A DNA stretch of 64,000 nt, taken from positions 23,334-87,333 of the forward strand of contig JAGEMR010000122.1 in assembly GCA_021030915.1 (NCBI GenBank). Reading direction: 5' to 3'. The position numbers were made by a program, and so were the translations under genes. A model generated the notes under the pieces. The model was given only the letters and a program-made list of their open reading frames with translations, had not been told where the DNA came from and did no database searches. Source of the stretch: Astrothelium macrocarpum (taxonomy: Eukaryota; Ascomycota; Dothideomycetes; Trypetheliales; Trypetheliaceae). Numbering within the stretch: position 1 is the stretch's first letter; each line of letters opens with the position of its first letter. Positions 33,210-44,099 of the stretch are shown here, piece after piece.

Positions 33210-36070
33210 ATGCCATTCCAGGCTCAAGTCAAGTCCGTCCTTTCGGGAGATACTCTAATCCTTTGCCCTGTCGGAAATCCTACCCAAGAGCGCACGCTGA
33301 GCCTCGCTTTTGTTTCCGCACCCAGAATACGGAGAGAAGGGGATGAGGTCAGTACAGATACTTCTACGCAGCTTTGCAGTATTTTAGCGATCCAGAAATT
33401 CGAGGGAAATGCTGTGGATAAATGCTCCGATTTCCGATGCAATTAACATTGAAGCCACCGATACTGACCATTGCCCTCCAATAAGCCCTTTGCATTCGAG
33501 TCACGCGACTTCCTTCGCCGTCTTGTTGTCGGTAAAGTTATTCAATTCCAGGTCCTTTACAAGATACCCACAGGCGTAAATCGGGAATATGGCACCGTAA
33601 TACTACAAAATGGGCAACAGCTGCCGGATTTGCTCGTTTCTGAAGGTTGGGCCAAGCTAAGGGATGATGCGGGTCGCAAAGATGAATCTGAGACCGGAAC
33701 ACAGCTACTGGAAAAACTGCAAGCACTAGAGGCTCGTGCGAAGGCTGATGAGAAGGGCGTGTGGGGAAAGAAAGGAGGTAACGTGGAGACAACATATGAA
33801 ATGTCCGACGCAAAAGCGTTCCTGGAGCAGTGGAAAGGGAAGCCTATAGATGGTCAGTCACAGAGGATCATATTGCGAAGGCTTGATCTGCTGACTATCT
33901 CGCAGCAATCGTGGAGAAAGTCCTTAGCGGCGACCGACTGATAGTTCGTCTTATGCCGACTCCTACGCGACACTCGCAAACAATGCTACTGGTTGCTGGA
34001 ATTCGCGCCCCTTCGACCAAACGAACGAATCAAGACGGGACGGAACAAGCAGCAGAGGCATTCGGGCCCGAAGCACATCAGTTTGTAGAATCTCGATTGA
34101 TGCAGCGCACCGTAACTGTCACTTTACTTGGACTTAGTCCTGGCGGTCAACTGGTTGGGACAGTGAAGCATCCAATGGGTTCGATTGCAGAATTCATTCT
34201 CAAAGCAGGTCTCGCGAGGTGCACTGACCATCATTCGACAATGCTTGGTCCAGAGATGGGGGCTCTGAGACAAGCAGAGAAAAACGCAAAGGATAACAAG
34301 CTAGGATTGTTCCGCGGCCATGTTGCGCAGCGAGCTACTGGAGGTGAAGTTGATGTCATTGTCAGCAGAGTGTGGAGTGGCGACACCTTTACGTTGCGTA
34401 GCAAGACTGGCAGTGAGAAGCGCGTCAACCTGAGTAGCGTACGACATCCCAAACCAGCCGAACCAAAACAAGCTCCATGGGTCGATGAGGCAAAGGAATT
34501 CATGCGAAAACGGCTTATTGGTAAACACGTCCGAGTTACAACCGATGGCAAAAGACCTCCTTCTGACGGATTCCCTGAACGCGAGGTGGTCACGCTAAAG
34601 CAAAACAACCACAATGCTGCCCTTATGCTCATCGAAAATGGCTATGGCTCTGTAATACGACATCGTATGGACGATGCAGACCGATCACCAATCTACGACG
34701 AGTTGTTAGCAGCAGAAGAAACGGCCCAGAAAGAAGGCAAGGGAATGTGGGCTGCCAAAGCACCGGCTTCCAAAGGTTACGTCGATTACTCTGAGAGCCT
34801 TGACAAGGCCAAGAGACAGATGGCACTTCTGAGTCGGCAAAGAAAGGTTCCGGCTATTGTCGACTTTGTCAAATCAGGATCTCGCTTCACTATCCTTATA
34901 CCACGGGAGAATGCTAAGATAACTTTCGTTCTTGGTGGAATCCGCGCTCCCAAGTCCGCCCGCAATGAGAATGACAAGGCGGAACCATTCGGTCAAGAAG
35001 CTCAGGATTTTGCAAATCGTCGATGTCTCCAGCGAGATGTAGAGATCGATGTTGAGGACAATGACAAAGTTGGAGGCTTCATTGGCACTCTCTATGTGAA
35101 CAAGGAGAATTTTGCTAAATTGCTTCTTGAAGAGGGATTGGCATCTGTCCATGCATACTCCGCTGAAAAGTCGGGAAATGCAAACGAACTCTTTGCTGCC
35201 GAGAAACGTGCCAAAGACGACAGGAAGGGAATGTGGCATGACTACGATCCTGCTCAAGACGCAGAAGATGGTGTTGATGGCGCAGACGAATCACCTGCAG
35301 CAAATGGCACATCAAACGGAGATTCAACGGCTGCTACTCAGCCCAGAAAGATTGATTACAGGGACGTTCTTATCACCCATGTCGACGGCGAAACAGGACA
35401 CCTCAAGCTACAACAGATTGGTTCGGGAACATCCGCTCTCCAATCACTCATGGACTCCTTCCGCAAATTTCACATCAACAAAGCCAACGCACAACCACTC
35501 TCAAGCCCACCGAAAACCGGCGATATCGTCGCTGCCCAGTTCAGCGAAGACGGCGAATGGTACCGCGCCAGGATCCGCCGCAACGACCGCGACAACAAGC
35601 AGGCCGACGTGCTTTACATCGACTACGGAAACTCGGAAACAGTAAAATGGGAGAAGCTACGCCCGCTCACGCAGCCCGAATTCAGCACCACCCGCGTCAA
35701 GCCGCAAGCCATCGACGCCGTGCTCTCGCTCGTCCAGCTGCCCGGAAACCAAGACTACGTGCGTGACTTCGTTGACTTCGTCACCGACGCCACGCAGGGC
35801 GGCACGAAGCAGCTGATTGCGAACGTGGACTTCCAGGACGCGGCGAGCGGCACGCTGTCGGTGACGCTGTTGGAGAGCGTGGATGCCGCGAACAAGGGGG
35901 AGAGTCTGAACAAGGAGGTGCTGCGTGAGGGGCTGGGAATGGTGCCGAAGAAGTTGAAGGCGTGGGAGCGCGGGTTGACGCGGGATCTGGAGGCGTTGAG
36001 GGTGGCGCAGAAGGAGGCGATGGAAGGGAGGAGAGGGATGTGGGAGTATGGTGATTTGACGGAGGATTAG
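33210..36070 (+). CDS. SND1: Staphylococcal nuclease domain-containing protein (Tudor-SN)
   Basis: Exons 33210-33347, 33486-33852 and 33906-36070 encode 889 residues, the usual length for this family. Four SN-type OB-fold repeats are seen, each with the VLSGDxL / SGDTFTL start and a GxWAxxR-like or EGxGxW end (for example ADEKGVWG, AKDNKLGLFRG, KEGKGMW, DDRKGMW). A Tudor domain follows at about 700-760 (GDIVAAQFSEDGEWYRARI and DYGNSETV), inserted in a fifth partial SN repeat. The protein binds RNA and acts in RNA decay, splicing and stress granules in other eukaryotes. Nuclease residues of bacterial SNase are mostly not kept in such proteins and I did not verify them here. The start is the first ATG (MPFQAQVKSVLSGD). 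Confidence 0.94.
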
Positions 36071-36110
36071 AAGATCACCATGGAATCGACTGGAATGGGG
36101 TTGAGAGGGG
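35440..36110. other. C-to-G skew switch, locus 6 (Tudor-SN 3' end)
   Basis: Bases 35461-35520 hold 24 C and 7 G; bases 36001-36060 hold 31 G and 4 C. The G-rich arm runs about 40 bp beyond the stop codon. The switch is near 35.8 kb. Confidence 0.7.
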
Positions 36111-37494
36111 TAGTTGAATAGTACGGTTGAGCATCTGTAGGAAGAATGGAAGAACTGCATTGAGATCATGCAAAGGCACGGGCTAACATCAAAATCTAGG
36201 TTCTCATATTATTGCATAGGAAATTAAATGTCTTTGATGGACTGCATTATTCAAAGCCTAGTACAAAATGTATTCAGCTTACTTACTATCACACTCTTGG
36301 CCTTGTCACCGCTTGGATTGCTCGATCGAAGATGGCTTCAGAACAGTGGGATATGAACCTCGAATAAAAATGATATGTTATAGATACGAATTGCTCCATG
36401 AGCAAAAATGTAGTAGAAACATCCTCGGCGGCAATCTCATCGAACGAAAGAGACACGAGTCTTGAAGGCTGCATATTCTTCAATAACCGTACGAAGAATG
36501 TAGTCGATAGAATCGACATTTCCCCTTCCCAATTCGGACTTACCAGCACAGCTCGTAATCTAGTAATTATCTGTTGGAATATAATCTTTTACAATTTTGA
36601 TGACTAATAATCATTCCTTTTGTGGCTCAACATTCTCTTCGCCCAGAACGAACCTCTTCGGATACTGTTGGTTGGCCAAAACTTTCTAGTCACTTCGCCA
36701 TTGACGATGTGACTCGTGGAGTATCCCCTGCCCGATATCGAGGAAAAATGCTTTCGCCCAGACATAAATTAGCATACCAAATGAAACTTGGTCATGTGGG
36801 TTACAGATGGGATCTTTAGGTGAATCTGCATACCTGAAAACTCGTCTGAAGCCCAGTGCTGTCTAGTCTGGGAGTCGAGAAGAAAGTCTTTGTAGGCAAT
36901 TATATACAGCGCGCTTATTGGTTCGAAAAGGTTGTCGAATGGACAACATCCGAACAATTGTAGAAGACTAAATAACGTGGAGAAGAGGTAGTACTCTACC
37001 TTATATGAAAGTGCGCAAAGACAGCTTATCTCACATATCAACAATTCGGTCGACCTTCAAACAGAACACTGACTTGAAGCTAACGAGACTTTGCAGGATG
37101 CGATGGCATGCTTGAATACAGCCTTGCTCGATGCGTCTACATCACCGCGACATATCCCCACCCGCCTGTGCGGTCGTCCTCAACGGACTTACGCAGACTG
37201 TGACGTCGCCCTCATCAAAGCTCGTCCTAAGATTTTGATGTTACCAAGATCCAAGGTTTCTGTCCCCTGACCTAGGGATAGTGGCAAAAACTCACAGCCT
37301 GCACTTTGTTGGCGACTAGGTCGATATCTGGAGTTTCCGCTGCCCACATCTAGTATTTTGTACGCTTAGTTTAAGATAATATGAATTGATGGCGACTGAC
37401 CTTCGGCCCATCTAAGTCATAGTGCAAATTTCTCCATCTCAAGGTCGCTTAGACTCAGGTCTTTTCGATAAGATCATCTTCCAATACCGTCAAT
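36071..37494. other. Gene-free stretch before the CHAT gene
   Basis: About 1.4 kb with only short open frames on both strands. It starts the more open accessory part of the window. The CHAT promoter should be in the right 500 bp. No element copy was recognised. Confidence 0.5.
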
Positions 37495-40400
37495 ATGGCC
37501 GACCATGAAGGTTCTATTCGTGTCGCACGCAATGCAGTCGATGCAGCACCAGTAGATCGTCCTGGCCGAGCGAAACGATTGAGCGAACTTGCTTTTCAAC
37601 TTCATAACAAATATTTGAAAGATGGACGGTTGGATGATCTTAATGACGCCCTACGAATCGGCCAAGAGGCCCTCAATGATATTCCACAAGATGACCCGAC
37701 ATACCTGCAACATTTTCTCAACTTTTCCGTATATGTCAATAATAAGTTCAGGACTACTGAGGCGGCTGCCGATCTTGAAAAAAATATACTGGTAACCCGC
37801 GAGGGAATAAATTTGATGCAGCTGGATCATCCAAAACGGCCGATACTTTTGAATAGACTTGCAGTTCTATTCAGTACTCGGTATGTACAAACAAATTCGC
37901 CAGATGATGTTGAGGAAGCAATTAGGATTCAACGGGAAACAATCAGCACGGCATCCGAAGATAATCCAAATTTGATGAGTTGGACCTCTAACCTTGCAGG
38001 CTTCCTCAGCGGGAGATATGAGAGGCTAGGTAACATAGCTGACCTTGAAGAGGCTACCCGAATCTGCCGTAACGTGGTCTATCTCACTCCTACAGAGTCC
38101 CCTGTGCGCCTCGTTTATCTTAGCAACTTGGGAAGCATACTTGACGAGAGGTACATGAGACTTGGAGAGACAACGGATCTCGACGAAGGCATAATAATCA
38201 TTGAAGAAGCCATTGCTTCGATCCCAGACAATCATCCAAGTCGAGTTGAGTTAATGAATAACTATGGAACTTTACTGACCCACCGATACCTTGCCTCAGG
38301 AGCAATTACGAGCCTCGAAGAAGCCCTTCAAGCTGGAGAACAGGCCTTGAATTTGATGCCGCTGGATCATCCTGATCGGACAACGTTTTTGAGCAATCAT
38401 GCGATGCAATTGAGCCGAAGATACGAAAAAATGGGAACCACCGCCGACCTCGATAAAGCCATCCAAATTGGACAAGAAGCAGTACAGATATCAGAGGAAG
38501 ACCAGCGCCCTAGGTTGCTTAATAATCTTGGGATTCTCCTTAAGGATCAATATTTAATAACACTAATGCCTGAAAGCCTTGAAAGCGCCATCCAAGCGCA
38601 ACAAAGAGCGGTCAGTGCGACTCCCAAAGACCGTCCAGATGCCGTGATGTATCTACATAACCTTAACAGTCTACTAGCAACCAAGTTTCGGACGACAGAA
38701 ATGATAACCGACTTGGAGGAAGCTTGTCAGACCGGGCGGGAAGTTGTTGATATCTGTCCGGATAATCATCCGAATCGGCTTATGTATTTGAGCACCCTTG
38801 GAGTTTTGCTTGCTCAGCTATCCGCCAAGAACCAGACGATTGGCGATCTGGAGGAAGCAGTCCAGATTGCACAGGAAGTAGTCGACGCAACAGACGAAGA
38901 CCATCCAGAAAGAGCGGCTCGATTGAACAATCTAGGGGATCGCCTAAGCAACAGGTTCACAAGGACAGGAGCAGTGACTGACCTCGAACGATCTATTTCA
39001 TACCACCAGACTGCTCTCGGTCACCTTAATTCGCCCATACTACCACGTATTGAAGCGGGCAAATCGCTTCTGAAACGCTACGCAGCTATCTCAAATTGGC
39101 AAGAAGCGTACGAAGTGGCGAATACTACTCTAAAGCTCATTCCGAGACTATCCTCTACGTTGTTGGGGAGTAAAGACAAACAAAACACGCTCTCAGATGT
39201 AGCTGGACTGGCTTGTGACGCAGCATCTGTTGCTTTAAGTGCTGGAAAAGGGGCTTTGGCTGCTCTGCGCTTCCTGGAACAGGGTCGAGATTTGCTGGCA
39301 ATATCTCAAGGAGAAATGCAACCAGACGTACCTGATCTAAAAGCGAGTTATCCGGAGCTAGCAGATCGGTTCGTACGTCTACGAGACGAGTTAGAGACGT
39401 CCCGGTCGATTGCACCTGGCAATTCTCGCATGCAGGCTCATGCGAATCGGCATTTCACAGAAGACAACGAGCTTGACGAGCTGATCATAAAGATCCGCGA
39501 ACAGCCTGGCTACGAAGACTTCTTACTTGCCCCAAGCGAGCTGGAGTTTCGAAAGGCTGCTGCACACGGCCCAATTATCGTAGTCAACGTTAGCGAGTAC
39601 CGTTGCGATGCGATGCTCGTTGAACAGCATCAAATACGTTCATTAGCTCTGCCATCGCTTAACATCGAAGATCTCAGTAAAAAGACGCAGCAAGACCTAG
39701 AGGACCGGAAAATTCTGGGGTGGCTCTGGGACGTCATTGCATGCCCAATTCTCAGCGCACTCGGGATAACCGGACCTCCTCTGCAGGAAGATGACTTACC
39801 ACATCTTTGGTGGCTACGAACAGGAGTTTTGAGCGTAATGCCCCTCCATGCCGCGGGGCACCACTATCAAGGCTCTACAGAGGCAGTGCTCGATAGAGCG
39901 ATGTCATCCTACAGCTCATCAATTAAGGCAATCATCCACGAACGTCGGCGTCACAACAGTCCAGAATGGGAGTCCACCATTCGAGAGAAGGCTGTCCTCG
40001 TGGCCATGGAACATACTCCAGGAAACTCAAGCCTTCCTTATGCAACGGAGGAGATCTCAATGCTACGAGGTCTATGCAAGTCGAAGGGTTTCGACCCGAT
40101 CGAACCCAGGCGATGCAAAGAAGAGGTCCTGTCACACCTGCTACAATGCAAGATCTTTCATTTTGCCGGGCACGGCTACACAGATGAGCACGATCCGTCC
40201 AAGAGCTCTCTGCTACTTGAAGACTGGCAGACAAACCCGCTAACGCTGGGGAGTTTGCAAGTCACCAACCTGCGAGAGCGCGCGCCTTTTCTCGCCTATC
40301 TCTCGGCTTGTGGGACCGGGCAGATCCGTCATTGGCGGTTCCTGGATGAGAACCTCCACCTCATCAGCGGGTGTCAGATGGCTGGATTTCGCCATGTCAT

Positions 40401-40707
40401 CGGGACGCAGTGGGAGGTCAACGACGAGTTCAGCATGGACATGGCGAGGATGACCTATGAGAACATACGATGGGATGATTCGGCGGACGAGTCGGTGTGT
40501 CGCGCGCTCTACAAAGCTACTAAGGAGCTGCGAGATCGTTGGCTGTGCAGCTCAGAATGCGTAAGGGGAGGAAAGAGACAAGTTGGGAAGGAAGACGTGG
40601 ACCAGGAGCGGGATGCAGAGGTCATTGTCTCTGATGATGACGACGACGAGAGTGATCGAGATACTGGCCCGATATCTTGGGTTCCGTACATCCACTATGG
40701 TGTCTGA
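37495..40707 (+). CDS. TPR-CHAT protein (caspase-like protease fold)
   Basis: A single exon of 1070 residues. Residues about 20-510 form some eleven repeats of 42-44 residues, each of the type HP-R-xxL-x-NLG-xxL-x-x-R(Y/F)-xxTG-xxxDLEEAI, which is the fungal TPR variety. A helical linker follows, then a CHAT domain from about 690 to 1040. The catalytic pair is visible: His893 in FHFAGHG and Cys939 in LSACGTG, with the supporting GxxxVIGTQWEVND segment after it. CHAT is a clan-CD peptidase related to caspases and separase; TPR-CHAT proteins in bacteria are proteases that execute immune cell death. The end is acidic (SDDDDDESD). No adaptor, NACHT domain or partner gene is adjacent. A role in programmed cell death or non-self response is a reasonable guess only. 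Confidence 0.9.
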   Translation: MADHEGSIRVARNAVDAAPVDRPGRAKRLSELAFQLHNKYLKDGRLDDLNDALRIGQEALNDIPQDDPTYLQHFLNFSVYVNNKFRTTEAAADLEKNILVTREGINLMQLDHPKRPILLNRLAVLFSTRYVQTNSPDDVEEAIRIQRETISTASEDNPNLMSWTSNLAGFLSGRYERLGNIADLEEATRICRNVVYLTPTESPVRLVYLSNLGSILDERYMRLGETTDLDEGIIIIEEAIASIPDNHPSRVELMNNYGTLLTHRYLASGAITSLEEALQAGEQALNLMPLDHPDRTTFLSNHAMQLSRRYEKMGTTADLDKAIQIGQEAVQISEEDQRPRLLNNLGILLKDQYLITLMPESLESAIQAQQRAVSATPKDRPDAVMYLHNLNSLLATKFRTTEMITDLEEACQTGREVVDICPDNHPNRLMYLSTLGVLLAQLSAKNQTIGDLEEAVQIAQEVVDATDEDHPERAARLNNLGDRLSNRFTRTGAVTDLERSISYHQTALGHLNSPILPRIEAGKSLLKRYAAISNWQEAYEVANTTLKLIPRLSSTLLGSKDKQNTLSDVAGLACDAASVALSAGKGALAALRFLEQGRDLLAISQGEMQPDVPDLKASYPELADRFVRLRDELETSRSIAPGNSRMQAHANRHFTEDNELDELIIKIREQPGYEDFLLAPSELEFRKAAAHGPIIVVNVSEYRCDAMLVEQHQIRSLALPSLNIEDLSKKTQQDLEDRKILGWLWDVIACPILSALGITGPPLQEDDLPHLWWLRTGVLSVMPLHAAGHHYQGSTEAVLDRAMSSYSSSIKAIIHERRRHNSPEWESTIREKAVLVAMEHTPGNSSLPYATEEISMLRGLCKSKGFDPIEPRRCKEEVLSHLLQCKIFHFAGHGYTDEHDPSKSSLLLEDWQTNPLTLGSLQVTNLRERAPFLAYLSACGTGQIRHWRFLDENLHLISGCQMAGFRHVIGTQWEVNDEFSMDMARMTYENIRWDDSADESVCRALYKATKELRDRWLCSSECVRGGKRQVGKEDVDQERDAEVIVSDDDDDESDRDTGPISWVPYIHYGV

Positions 40708-41825
40708 TTTGCTTCTCTCCCAGATCGAGACCGTTTGTCGATTGAAGCTAGAAGCTACAATGCTTTCAACTCTACGATAGGTCCATAGCTGATGGGCGGG
40801 GAGTTATACGAAACCATTCAAAAGGTTGACTGCTGAACTGATTGTCAAGAGGTCAGCTGCAGGCGCGAGATTTTTCCAAATTATGAAAATTACTACTAAT
40901 GGCCTGAACTTTTTGGTAGTCTCACCAGCATTTGTGGATAATGTCACACTAAACCACACACTATCATTTGCGTGGTAAGATTACGCATTATTTTGTATAG
41001 TAAATTGTGAAGGGCGGTTAGGAGATCAACGGCCTTAATTCTTTTACAGTGTTGCGACAAGAAATGTAACCCGCAACCGCGATGCGTATCATTCATAGGG
41101 AAGGCCTCATAACATTCCAAAATATTAGAGCCTATCAATAATTCAACGAGAAACATTCTTTAAGATTTTTGGGTCTTTATTGCTGAGGACCCCTCCATGA
41201 GGTATGTGGCGATTATATCTTTCGCGGTCGCGGGTGGCATTTCTTATTGCAACCCCTGGTGCCTTGTACATAAGGTACCTAAGACGCGACGATCAATGTA
41301 GCTGCGGTTCAGAAGTCTGATAGTGTCGAGGCAGTAGCTCTGCGGGTCTTCTTTCTCTTTCTTATGCTGGAAAGGCAAGAGAGTAGCTGCCGGCATATTT
41401 GTGCTGACTGACGCGAGTTGGCGTATGATCCCATTGGAACATTCAACTGCCGTCTGTGCCTCAAATATCGGGCCTAAGAATTCTTCTGGGGCAAATCCTG
41501 CATGTCAACGTGCATCGCTGCTTGGGCGCACTGGACTCGCTATCATCTGACAATGAACCGGGCGCAGCTGCTAGTCTGTAGGATCGCAAGCGAGGAACTA
41601 CTTCCCATGCTCATGGGATATGGTGCCAATTACGTCCTCAATATGGTAAGTGCATTATGCCTGTGCCTCTTCAGTTGATAAAATGTAGACTGCTGCGGTA
41701 GAATACCAACAGCGCCTTTCCATCACAGTCACACGAAACGCCAAGAACATAAAACGTTGGAAAGCTCTCTACGACGCCATTTGCTTGTCATCAAGATCGA
41801 TCGATTTTCACGTTCATTTAGCAAT
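40708..41825. other. Intergenic region carrying MITE copy 3
   Basis: About 1.1 kb between the CHAT gene and the second SDR gene. Apart from the element at 41045-41261 I see no gene; the right half is presumably the SDR promoter. Confidence 0.5.
41045..41261. mobile_element. MITE-like inverted-repeat element, copy 3
   Basis: The right end is intact: GCGGTCGCGGGTGGCATTTC followed by TTATTGCAACCCCTGGTG, which reversed begins CACCAGGGGTTGCAATAAG as in copy 2. The left end is worn (CAGTGTTGCGACAAGAAATG). The interior joins the other two copies: its left half matches copy 1 and its right half matches copy 2. Length about 217 bp, no coding content. Confidence 0.78.
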
Positions 41826-42853
41826 ATGGCAAATTTATCACTACGAAATTCGCCTCCTGCAGATCGTCTGGCTGACAAAGTCGCCATTGTCACTGGAGCA
41901 TCATCAGGCTTTGGGCGAGCGATCGCAATAGCATATGTCCGTGAGGGTGCAAAAGTCGTTTGCGCGGATTTAACAGAAAGTGCTCGCTCCTTGATCGAAG
42001 CTGAGACAACGGCCACTACGGTCGAACTCTGTCAAAAGGAGAGAGGGAAAGATAAAGCCATATTTTGCAAGACAGATGTCAGCAGCGGCAAAGAGGTAGA
42101 GGCTTTGGTGGCGAAAGCAGTCGAGATCTACGGTCGACTGGACGTGTGAGATTCGCTGCGAAGCTTTTCGGGAGAGAAAGCACCCTTGCTTGCTGACTTG
42201 GCTTTTCTAGCTTGGTGAATAATGCTGGCATCGCAATCGGACCAACCGTGATACACGAGGCGACCGAACAACAGTGGGATAATCTCATGAACGTTAATGC
42301 ACGGTCCGTATTTCTTGGTATGAAGTATGCAATTACCCAGATGTTAAAACAAGAACCGCACGCGAGCGGTGATAGAGGCTGGATTATCAATATGGCATCT
42401 GTCGCTGGCCTTGTTGGCGTTCCCGGAACACGTAAGACTTTGTTACCCATGGCTCTATGCATTGACACAATGGCATAGAATAGACTTTAATAACCAATGT
42501 GCAGCTATTTACTCTGCAGCTAAAGGTGCTGTTACCCAATTGACTAAACAAGTCGCTGTAGACTACGGCAAACACCGCATTCATTGTAACGCACTCTGTC
42601 CAGGCTGTAAGTGAACAACACGAGCTCAAATAGGTGTAATCTGATCAATCCAGATACCAAACCAGCAATATTTGCGGAAGCAATGGCGCAACTACCAGAA
42701 GGGACAGCAGATGCTGTTGGTGCCAAGCATCCATTCAACGGTCTGAGTCATGCCGAAGATCTGGCCGGGCCTGCAGTCTTTTTAGCCAGCAAAGATGTCC
42801 AATGGATTACAGGTGTAGTGATGGCCGTTGATGGAGGCTATACCGTACAATGA
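41826..42853 (+). CDS. Short-chain dehydrogenase/reductase (glucose/cyclohexanol dehydrogenase-like)
   Basis: Exons 41826-42145, 42211-42431, 42505-42606 and 42654-42853 encode 280 residues, normal for classical SDRs. Signatures are VTGASSGFGRA for the nucleotide loop, CADLT with an Asp that favours NAD, VNNAGIAIG, MASVAG with the catalytic Ser, YSAAK with Tyr and Lys, and the C-terminal WITGVVMAVDGGYTVQ. The third intron is only 47 bp. The protein is cytosolic by appearance and its substrate is not evident. It is about 15% shorter at the N-terminus than the third SDR at 51.7 kb and is not a recent duplicate of it. Confidence 0.87.
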
Positions 42854-44099
42854 ATTTCTGGCTCTGGAAGGAACCGCAAATTTTCTATTGCAAAGGAACT
42901 GTGTGGATTCCGGATGAACAGAGAAAGAGAGTGAGCGAGAATAGTCAGCATGCTCATTCTTATACGCCTTCTGCCTTTTCCTTGATCATCAACTCCTGAC
43001 AAGGCGGTTGATCTTTACGTATGTCTGATGGCCATTGTAAGTACGTGCATAGGTCATCGCCGTGGCATTACCGTCGATCTGTAAATGCGTGCAGTACTGA
43101 ATACAGATCTGACTGTTTAAACCCTGCGAGAAGTCTCATGCACGTGCAAAGGCTTCCACAAGTTCGCAAAGGCTCGTGTAAAAGCGCATAAACCCCAAGA
43201 CCAAGATGGAGTTTGATATACAGGCAAATTGCGGCTGTGCCATCCTCGATTTGTAAAATGGTCTGGTGGATGTACCGTTTCCTTTAAAGGCAAGTCCAAC
43301 TTGGTATTGTGGTGAGTTTGAGGGTTGAGCTAAGCAGTAGACGTAGAAATAGATGGATGCTTTGGGAATAGAGAAAACATTGAGAGAAAAAATCCGGATC
43401 TTAGCAAGAGCCTCGTTTGTTGCCGCTCAGAGAGTTACGGGTGACACGTAGGTACTAACGGTGAATGTGCTTAGTACACTGCGTCGTAATAGTCAGCAGA
43501 TATCTGTATAAAAACTCTCATGACTAACGCCGGACCACTTACTATTCTGCTAAGGCTGATATCACATTTATTGAATGAAGGCGAAATAAGGAAATACCGC
43601 GAAATCATGTGCTTCATCTTCTGTTATCCGTAAATCTCGCTCACAATTTTCTTCTGAATCGACAGATCCAGAAATTGTGATAGTTAACAAAGAAAGATAA
43701 GGCTGGCCAAAGATCTTGAGGCACACCTGTTGATAGACCTCTATGGTATCTAGCATATGAGATGATCCAAGAAAGATTTTGAGACTCATTATTAGCTGTT
43801 TAGAGCAGAGCAACGTTTAGTAGAGGACGTGCATCTTTTCAGCGGAAAGAATAGCAGAGTACAAAACAAATGAGTGGCCCAAGCATCGCACTGTGGACAT
43901 CAAAGCTGTAAGGATAAAGATTTTAGACACAAACCATCCTTAGAGCTAGCACGTGGGCTAAGCACTTGGCAAGCATTCATCACGGTCCGTTTTCACGCCC
44001 ATCCAGAGTCATAGATCTTGTAAGGTTTCGAGTCTCAAAGGCGCATTCTCTTCTCATCGCTGTCGTTAAAATCATGTCGTATTGCGAGGACAGTCGCAT
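42854..44099. other. Convergent gene-free stretch
   Basis: About 1.25 kb between the 3' ends of the SDR (+) and the phosphatase (-). Open frames are short and featureless. No repeat or RNA is recognised. Confidence 0.5.

Noticed and set aside
28472..36070. A biosynthetic or oxidative-stress gene cluster (SDR, transaldolase, SOD1, Tudor-SN)
   Set aside because: These are unrelated housekeeping genes with separate promoters; no core biosynthetic enzyme or shared regulator is present.
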